Positions 57,457 through 64,000 of a DNA stretch of 64,000 bases are shown one piece after another. A model generated the notes under the pieces. That model had not been told where the DNA came from and made no database searches. It was given only the letters and a program-made list of their open reading frames with translations. Each line of letters begins with the position of its first letter. Position 1 is the first letter of the stretch. The position numbers were made by a program, and so were the translations under genes. The stretch is from Pyrenula massariospora (lineage: Eukaryota > Ascomycota > Eurotiomycetes > Pyrenulales > Pyrenulaceae), in the NCBI GenBank assembly GCA_021030905.1, contig JAGFMI010000006.1, positions 1,116,001 to 1,180,000 on the forward strand. The letters are read 5' to 3'.

Positions 57457-59174
57457 GGTGTTTTAATTCGCGGACTGTACTTGAATGCGTCAGTTTTAGA
57501 CGCAATGAAGGTTGCGATCTTTTCGGCATTTTAACCTTTGATATCTTGCTAACTCTGAGTCATTGACGATGTCTCATGATTTTTCGTTGGAGACAACTAC
57601 TTTTAGTTGTCCTAGGTGACTCATGGTACAGAATGCTCCATTGACATTTGGCAGTGCAATAAGGGGAGGCTTAGAAAGAATAAGCATGCACAGCCACACC
57701 ATCCCCTTCACTCATACACAGCTAAAACCCTGTACCGGACAAGACAAATTTTCTGAAAAGTCTTTGGGATACGCAATTGCTGTGAACTTTCAACACATGT
57801 TCGAACCCACTTCTACAAGGGGCGAGTTTTCCGCTGCGTCGCGCAGGACCTCTGCATTTTATTTCGAACGTGGTCGATCAAAATGAAGGAGTCGGGAGCA
57901 GCTTTTCGGAAAGCTCTATAACTACACTGCCAGCTATTTGGCTGTCAATCTTAGACGTCTCCTCAAAATTACCCGCGCGATTGGTGAGACATTCTTGGAC
58001 CGGCCTTCTAGAGATCCAGCCTGAACATGACCGCATTAGTTATGATTGTCTACTAACAGGTGTTCCATGCCATTTACTTTTCGTTCTATACGTGATAATG
58101 TTGCTATTGCCATGTCTCTTTTCCCTCAAATTCTGGACTCAACCAGGAACCTGGGTCTTACCACTGAAAATCCTGGGTACCAGGCCCAACCAGTTTCCCA
58201 CAAGCCTTCGCTAACCAAACCAAGAACTAGGTTGGAGTTCTCACCTTGCCGTGGAGCATACTGAGCGCTCAAGCAATGCCTATGGATGACTGGTTTAGTA
58301 TGGCTCTTGAGGATCCATGAGCATATTTGCTGCTCCGATTACGATGTCATTGACAAGCAATGTACACCTCTCTCTAATTTGCTTCTGGCATCTTTAGGAC
58401 TGTCCGAACTACCGCGCGTGAGATAAATTGCCGCTCTATCACGATATTTGCGCAATGCCGTATCGACTTCACTCTGCTTGAGAGTCGAGGGGCAGCATCG
58501 GCATAGTTATCGTTGTCATTCAAGTCGAAAGACTCAGAAGACTTCGTCGTTCTTGCGTGCAAGGGACATTTATAGATCATCGAGCCGTTCGGCACTGCCA
58601 TGACAGCAAGAGGACCTGGAGACTACTAAGGCCTGGTCGCAGTGCTTTCAAAACGATTCACAATTTATGCTCCTACTTAATGCCGTGGGTATTCCTGAGT
58701 CCCAGGGCTAACAATCACGTGCTTGAGCATGACTATCTTCGGGCCGATTGCCACCGAGGAGAGTCGCTCGGCTCTTCATCATGAATTGCCGAATCCAGGG
58801 CCTTTTTCCACCACCACTGACGAACACCCGGTTGCCAATCCCCGCAGTTGCATGTAACCATCATCAAACTCCCACTCCGACCAGTGGGAATACTTGGCGA
58901 GATCTCCGCAATGACATATTCCCGGGACACATCTGTACGCTGTATTGGGTAGACGGCCTTTTGATCCGCATTGCCGTTGGTCTGAGGTGTCACAGAAGAA
59001 ACAAAAAACTCCTACATCCATTTTCCATAACTGTCTTGCAATCTTTGTAGAGATACTGCTCGCTCTGTCGTTCACGTCGCCTTTTCGTTAATCTTCTATG
59101 TAGAGCTTGTTGTCTGTCTGTCTTTCCACTAGGGGGTGGTCTTTTGAGTCTACCGATCTTAACAACCCTTTTCC
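57457..59174. other. Divergent intergenic region, 1.7 kb
   Basis: Promoters of the MJ1316 gene and permease 2. Two TGASTCA heptamers (57556-57562, 57617-57623) lie within 170 bases of the MJ1316 start. A short inverted repeat (ACAACTACTTTTAGTTGT) overlaps them at about 57594-57611. Several short open frames carry no family content. No gene supported. Confidence 0.5.
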
Positions 59175-60807
59175 ATGGCGGACAACTATCCCGTATCAGA
59201 CGACAAGGTGAAAGAGCTGACCCGTCATGTCTCCTCGGACGATCTCGAAAGGGACGTGCTCGGCAACCCCCATCGACCAGACCGCCGGCGCGAAGCTCCT
59301 GAATATGTTCGCTCTCTCACAGAAGACGAACGTTTCCATGCCGAGCGAGCCCTGGTTCGCAAAATCGACTATCGCCTCATCCCCACCCTAATCATCATGT
59401 ACATTATGAACTATCTCGACCGGAACAACATCGCTGCGGCGCGCCTCGCTGGTCTCGAAGACGAGCTCAAGCTCAAAGGCGATCAATACCAGACAGCCGT
59501 GAGCATTCTATTCGTAGGCTATCTCCTTATGCAAGTCCCCTCCAACCTTTTTCTCAACAAATTCGGCAAACCCGCCATCTACCTCCCCACAGCCATGATA
59601 GTCTGGGGCGTCATCTCCGCCGCCACAGCCGGCGTCCAAAGCTACGGCGGCCTCATCGCCGTCCGCTTCTTCCTCGGTTTCGTCGAAGCGGCATATTTCC
59701 CCGGCTGCCTCTACTTCCTCAGCGCATGGTACACCCGCAAAGAGCTCGGCTTCCGCACCGCGATGCTCTACTCGGGCTCCCTCATCTCGGGCGCCTTCTC
59801 CGGCCTGGTCGCGGCCGGTATCACCGGCAACATGGACGGCAGCCGCGGTTTGCGCGCCTGGCGTTGGCTCTTCATCATCGAGGGTTGCGTCACCGTCGTC
59901 CTCGCCGCCTGCGCCTACTTCGTCCTCCCCAACTTCCCGCGCACCACCCCCTGGCTCACGCCGGCGGAGAAGCAGCTCGCCACCTGGCGCCTGGAGGAGG
60001 ACATTGGCCAGGACGACTGGGTGGACAGCGCGCACCAGACCTTCGGGCACGGCGCCAGACTAGCCGCCGCCGACGTGAAAATGTGGATCATGATGGTGAT
60101 GCTCTTCGGCATCGTGGCCAGCGGCTCCGTCACCAACTTCTTCCCCACCGTCGTCGCCACGCTGGGCTACTCCAAGATCAACTCGCTCCTCCTCACCGCG
60201 CCCCCCTACGTCCTCGCCGTCCTCACCGCCTTCACCAACGCCTGGCACGCCGACCGCACGGGAGAGCGCTACTTCCACATCACCCTCCCCCTCTACGTCG
60301 CGGTCGCGGCCTTCATTTTGGCGGCTGCGACCACCGCCACCGCGCCGCGGTATGTGAGCATGATGCTGATGGTCCCCGGCGTGTACACGGGCTACGTGGT
60401 CGCGCTGGGGTGGATCAGCAACACGATCCCGCGCCCGCCGGCCAAGAGGGCCGCGAGCCTGGCCGCCATCAATGCCGTCAGCAATACGAGCAGTATCTAC
60501 GCGAGCTATATGTACCCGTCCAGCGCTGGGCCAAGATATGGTGAGTTTTTTTTACGTCCCCCTCTTTTTCCTTGGCGGCGTGTGTTTGGGTTTGGAAGCT
60601 GACAATTTTACTCTAGTCGTGGCCATGTCCGTGAACTGTGCGACGGCGGCGTTGGCGATTCTGTGTGCGACGCTGCTGAGGTTTATACTGGTCAGATTGA
60701 ACAAGAAGCTGGATCGGGGGGAGCATGTTGAAGGGGCGGTGATGGGCGGGAGTGGGGAGGGAGTGCCGGAAGAGGCTGGGAAGAGGGGGTTTAGGTTCTT
60801 GATTTGA
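59175..60807 (+). CDS. MFS permease, ACS family (nicotinate/Tna1-like)
   Basis: A 518-residue transporter from exons 59175-60540 and 60617-60807 (76 nt intron, GTGAGT donor, CTCTAG acceptor; splicing gives SAGPRYVVAMSVN). After about 60 hydrophilic residues 12 membrane helices follow, including VRKIDYRLIPTLIIMYIMNY, LDRNNIAAARLAGLE (the ACS signature), FFLGFVEAAYFPGCLYFLS, and AWRWLFIIEGCVTVV. Helices 7-12 run from the WIMMVMLFGIVASGS segment to the end. The C-terminal tail is short and acidic/Gly-rich. The gene resembles high-affinity nicotinic-acid transporters but also vitamin and other anion carriers, so substrate is open. The coding strand turns from C-rich to G-rich over the last 250 bases. 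Confidence 0.9.
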
Positions 60808-61696
60808 TGGGGAGGATTGGGTAATTAGTTATGTGAATGGGTTGCATTGGTTTAAGACCTACAGTAGAGGAATATATATCGATTCAATAGAGATATACGA
60901 ACTCCGGCACATTGAACGTCCGTTCAAGAGACGTGCTCTGCAGATAGCGGTTTCCCACAGGGTCGCAGAAACATTCCAAGCCCCAATAGCGCGAGCCGAG
61001 ACCAGAAGCCCAGGCGGTAGTGATATCAAACCTCATCGTAGGAAGGTCTTATCGGGAACTAACGCCGAACAGAAGGAGAACATCTCCCGATTCTATTCGT
61101 GAGGTGAAGCAGAGGATAATTTTATCGGTGGGCGTTTACGCAGGAGATCAAATCTCGAGGTGAATAGACAGGGAGCCGGAAGGATCCCAGTGTTTCCGAT
61201 AGGTGTATGGAACGCTATCTTGAAGAGCGGAACGAAAAGAAAACGAGATCCGGCTCCGAAGATGTGTGTCAGAGAGAGGAAAGGTCGCGCAGAATACTTC
61301 TCGTAGTATGATACAATGTAAGTACTTGGCGCAAGGGGGAGCATGAGACAATTTACTTTTCGACGGTAACAGATATCCATAGTATAGATATCCGATCCCT
61401 ATGACGGACCGAAGTAGGTCGATACGGAGATCAGCCAGGTCTTATTCACATTTACGTCCACGGCCACTATGTAACATTCATGCCAACCTTGCCACACATA
61501 TCGACATCACGTCCCCGATCCCCACGGCAGGTCTCCAACGGGTCATTGAACGACAGCTCGAAGGTGTTCACCAATCCAAAAACTAGACCAAAAAAACAAC
61601 AGTATGGGTATATCCATCGCCACCATCCCATCGCATCGACTTTGCTAAACATAGATACAAAAGCCACGCTTCCGCCCGCAAATTTCAATCAATACA
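60808..61696. other. Convergent intergenic region
   Basis: 889 bases between permease 2 and the single-pass membrane protein gene. Short open frames only; no gene, repeat or RNA recognised. Confidence 0.55.
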
Positions 61697-63400
61697 TCAT
61701 GATGACCCTCCCGCCTTTTTCAGTTGTTGCTTATTACTGATCGCTCTCTTCAAGCTTCTCTCGCTTTTTCTCCTCTCAAGCTCTTCCGCACCGAGCGAGC
61801 TGACGAAGCTGACTTCATCCGGGTCCCTCTCCCCAATTCCCGACACATCCGACACACTTCTCTCTTCGTCATCTGGATGTGAAAACGGCGACTCCTGTCT
61901 CGGCGGCGATCCACTGCCTGATCGTTTATGATCAGGGCTATGAGCATGAAGATTAGCCGCCGTTAATTTCGGCGGGCTTGTAGAGTTCCTCTTGCTACGT
62001 CGCTTCTTTCCTCCGTGGGCCCCTTCTCGTGGTGTGGGAGGCGAAGGGAGGTTTCCCGGGAGAAGGTCGCTCTCTGGCCTTACATCGGATGGCGGTGGTG
62101 GGAGATTCTTCTTGCTCCTCCGCTTGCCGCGAGAACCACCGCTGAACTCTTTTTCAGCGATAGGGCTCACCGGTTCATGGCCGGCAGCGTCAGAGCGGCG
62201 ATTGAATCGGCCGGCGCCATCAGCACGGCTGTTACGTTCAGAGATAGGGCTGATAACGTCGGTTAAGCCTGATTCGCGGCCGGGATTGAACATGCTTGTC
62301 GTGCGTTCGTCCAAGGGGCTGACAACAGGATGAGATGCGACTTCTGAGCGTCGGATGGCGTGATAATCGAAGCGAGAATCTCTGTCATCGTCCGGGCTGG
62401 CAACATCGAAACTGGCAATTTCGGAGCGTCGTACAGGTTCCTCATTCGAGACACGAACATTTCGTTGGCCTCCTTCATTCTGCGAGTTTTCGAGATACCA
62501 GCTGTCACCCCCATGTGCTACGCCAATGCCAAGGCCTGAGTGACCCGATGCTTGTGAATCGCGTAATGAGTGGGTCTGGAGGTGCGAGGTATTTCGTTCC
62601 ATGCTTGGGCGGCCGTAGACAGCTTTGGAAGATCGAGAATTGCTATCGTTAAAGCGGAAGCCGAGGTCGAATTCTCCCATACCCCTCCGTATGTTCGAAC
62701 TCTCGCGACGGCTGTCCAGTGAATGTAGGGGTGGGGTCATTGCGTCCTCTGTCACTCGTGAGCTCACGTCTGGTGTCTTAGACCTCAAGCTGCTCCTGCC
62801 TGTGAAACCGTAATCATCATACTGCGACATCTCCATTGGCGTCGGTGTTCTCGCGCCTGCGTGTGAGCCTCCAGATTCACTACGAAGGTGTTGGCGAGAG
62901 GTCGTTTTCTGAGCGCGACCTTCCCTGTCCGTCTGCCGCCGCCGACGATAACACCATAATGCCAGTACTGATAAGGGTAATAACAGGAACACAACCAATA
63001 CTGGAACTAAGATTGCGATGAGAAGGTATGTGTGCTTCAAGCCCGAACCAGTAGCTGCATGGGTAGAGGTCGCTGCCGCCGTCGAAGAGATTGTACTTGA
63101 TGGCCTCCCTGACGATGAAGACTTGCCAGAACTTGAAGTTCCTGTCGTAGTTGTTTCGGAAGAAGATCCACCGGTACTTGCGTTAGGTATTGGCGGTAGA
63201 GTCACCACGGTTGGATTGCCATTGTTGTCTGTGATGGTCCATATTCTACTTGTCGGAGTCTCAATTCCTGACGGAGTAAAATTAGAGTCGGCCGTGGCTA
63301 TTGTCGGGCTCTCGGAGGGAGGGTATGAGGTTGTCGATGCAGGGTCGAACGACGAAGTAGGGCTCGACGGCAGAGCCTGACGTGGTGCAAACAGCCTCAT
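61697..63400 (-). CDS. Mucin-like single-pass membrane protein
   Basis: A 567-residue protein, single exon, ATG at 63400. Residues 1-120 are Ser/Thr/Pro-rich, likely O-glycosylated, and there is no evident cleavable signal. One membrane helix is at about 124-150 (TYLLIAILVPVLVVFLLLPL), followed by the stop-transfer cluster YRRRRQ. The cytoplasmic tail is disordered with four degenerate repeats of about 25 residues having the pattern RRSE-x-A/S..V-x-SP..ER/DR..S near residues 330-430 (for example RRSEVASHPVVSPLDER). Each repeat holds an S-P site, a possible CDK/MAPK target. The layout recalls fungal wall-stress sensors (Mid2/Wsc-like), but no WSC domain is present, so the sensor idea is inference. 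Confidence 0.72.
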   Translation of the reverse strand: MRLFAPRQALPSSPTSSFDPASTTSYPPSESPTIATADSNFTPSGIETPTSRIWTITDNNGNPTVVTLPPIPNASTGGSSSETTTTGTSSSGKSSSSGRPSSTISSTAAATSTHAATGSGLKHTYLLIAILVPVLVVFLLLPLSVLALWCYRRRRQTDREGRAQKTTSRQHLRSESGGSHAGARTPTPMEMSQYDDYGFTGRSSLRSKTPDVSSRVTEDAMTPPLHSLDSRRESSNIRRGMGEFDLGFRFNDSNSRSSKAVYGRPSMERNTSHLQTHSLRDSQASGHSGLGIGVAHGGDSWYLENSQNEGGQRNVRVSNEEPVRRSEIASFDVASPDDDRDSRFDYHAIRRSEVASHPVVSPLDERTTSMFNPGRESGLTDVISPISERNSRADGAGRFNRRSDAAGHEPVSPIAEKEFSGGSRGKRRSKKNLPPPPSDVRPESDLLPGNLPSPPTPREGAHGGKKRRSKRNSTSPPKLTAANLHAHSPDHKRSGSGSPPRQESPFSHPDDEERSVSDVSGIGERDPDEVSFVSSLGAEELERRKSERSLKRAISNKQQLKKAGGSS

Positions 63401-64000
63401 TGAAAGAGCGTGGAGGAGGAAGGAGAGAAAAGAACAGCACAGAAAAGAGATATGAGATTATGTCAGGCGAATAAAGCGAGAGAATGAGGCTTCCCGGCTT
63501 CTGCAACCAAGGGCACCCTCGAAAAGCTGGCCTCGTTGCGAGTACATCGAAGGAGCGGGAGGAATGAGACGGGAAGCTGCAGGAGGACTGCGTGATCGGA
63601 AGAGAGTGAGTGGCAGTACGGAAGCTGGGGGAAAATAGCACGAGTAAGCTGTTCAATTGTCACCGAAGGCCGGCCATACCCAAGCCAGCGCCCAAGATGA
63701 TGTTGGTTCTGCAACAGTGGGGCGAAGCTGTTTTCGGCCCCATGATGTGCGCAGGTAGTGGCACGGAGTAACTGCATCAAGTCAAACTGGGGCCAAATGC
63801 CGGCTTCGCCTGTGTTGGAGTTTCACTAGCTTCTCTCCTACTCTCTAGTACTAGCTCGGCTAGTGAGGCAGTGGGATCTAGTATAACCGTGCGGTGCAAT
63901 CATGGCCATGCTTGGCGGGGAGAGGAGGAGACCCAAAAAGTGACCCTCTAGTTATCCAGGCACCGTTGCTGGGTGCTGCATAGTATTGTGCAGGGACTCA
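63401..64000. other. Upstream region at window edge
   Basis: Promoter side of the membrane-protein gene; no other gene seen before the window ends. Confidence 0.55.

Noticed and set aside
34072-57623. TGASTCA heptamers as a co-regulated set
   Set aside because: About eight are expected by chance in 64 kb; roughly that number is seen.
59508-60544. Long frames on both strands overlapping permease 2
   Set aside because: Shadows of a high-GC3 gene, low-complexity composition.
54330-60807. Biosynthetic or catabolic cluster around the two permeases
   Set aside because: The genes between them (MJ1316 protein) and beside them encode no metabolic enzyme.
1-64000. CRISPR arrays, bacterial operons, phage or giant-virus genes
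   Set aside because: No evenly spaced short repeats; all recognisable genes are fungal and intron-bearing or single-exon host genes.

Overview
The window is nuclear DNA of a filamentous ascomycete (Pezizomycotina; a Leotiomycetes-like fungus is my guess, the lineage cannot be fixed from sequence alone). Evidence: 48-77 nt introns with GT..AG borders, often with a CTAAC/CTAAY branch site, one or two per gene; a NoxA-type NADPH oxidase, a Kin4/KfsA kinase with a filamentous-type activation-loop insert, an AgdC-type GH31 glucosidase, and two ACS/Dal5-type permeases. There are no operons, rRNA, tRNA or CRISPR, and I saw no AT-rich RIP-like tract.

Layout. 0.3-6.2 kb: TDG/Mug-type DNA glycosylase (+), a small four-helix-like membrane protein of the DUF7727 type (-), a 2.4 kb intergenic stretch, then noxA (+). 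7.0-18.2 kb: four genes plus a small glycine-rich gene, all on the minus strand: a PPxY alpha-arrestin with a GC-AG intron, an HD-domain hydrolase, an 800-residue protein with three UBA-like repeats, the Gly/Val-rich protein, and a spartin/senescence-domain protein. 20.6-24.3 kb: the KfsA/Kin4 kinase (+). 25.7-28.7 kb: secreted GH31 glucosidase (+), convergent with a class II cAMP phosphodiesterase (-, 29.3-31.2 kb) whose 3' flank carries a (GGGTTT)5 tract. 32.2-33.1 kb: a methyltransferase whose frame is broken by one missing base in the SAM-binding motif.

33.1-40.6 kb is a gene-poor accessory stretch: a 143 bp foldback element with perfect 20 bp inverted ends, one well supported cysteine-rich secreted protein, two weak candidates for short secreted peptides, and decayed coding fragments. 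40.6-42.3 kb: an SSH4-like membrane SPRY protein with a PPxY motif, followed by diverged 70 bp and 153 bp tandem repeats. 43.4-46.6 kb: a 1040-residue fungal protein of unknown function. 47.5-64 kb: M24 Xaa-Pro peptidase, a small basic 120-residue protein, Dus1 tRNA dihydrouridine synthase, MFS permease 1, a stand-alone MJ1316 RNA-end-recognition protein, MFS permease 2, and a mucin-like single-pass membrane protein.

Most genes are independent housekeeping or signalling genes rather than one pathway. Shared themes are ubiquitin-directed membrane traffic (arrestin, SSH4-like protein and perhaps the UBA-like protein), signalling (NoxA, cAMP phosphodiesterase, kinase), and nucleic-acid repair or modification (TDG, Dus1, MJ1316). 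No convincing new multigene system is visible. The most unusual signals are the within-gene flip of GC skew shared by several GC-rich genes, the stand-alone MJ1316 protein, the triple UBA-like protein, and the accessory island at 33-40 kb.
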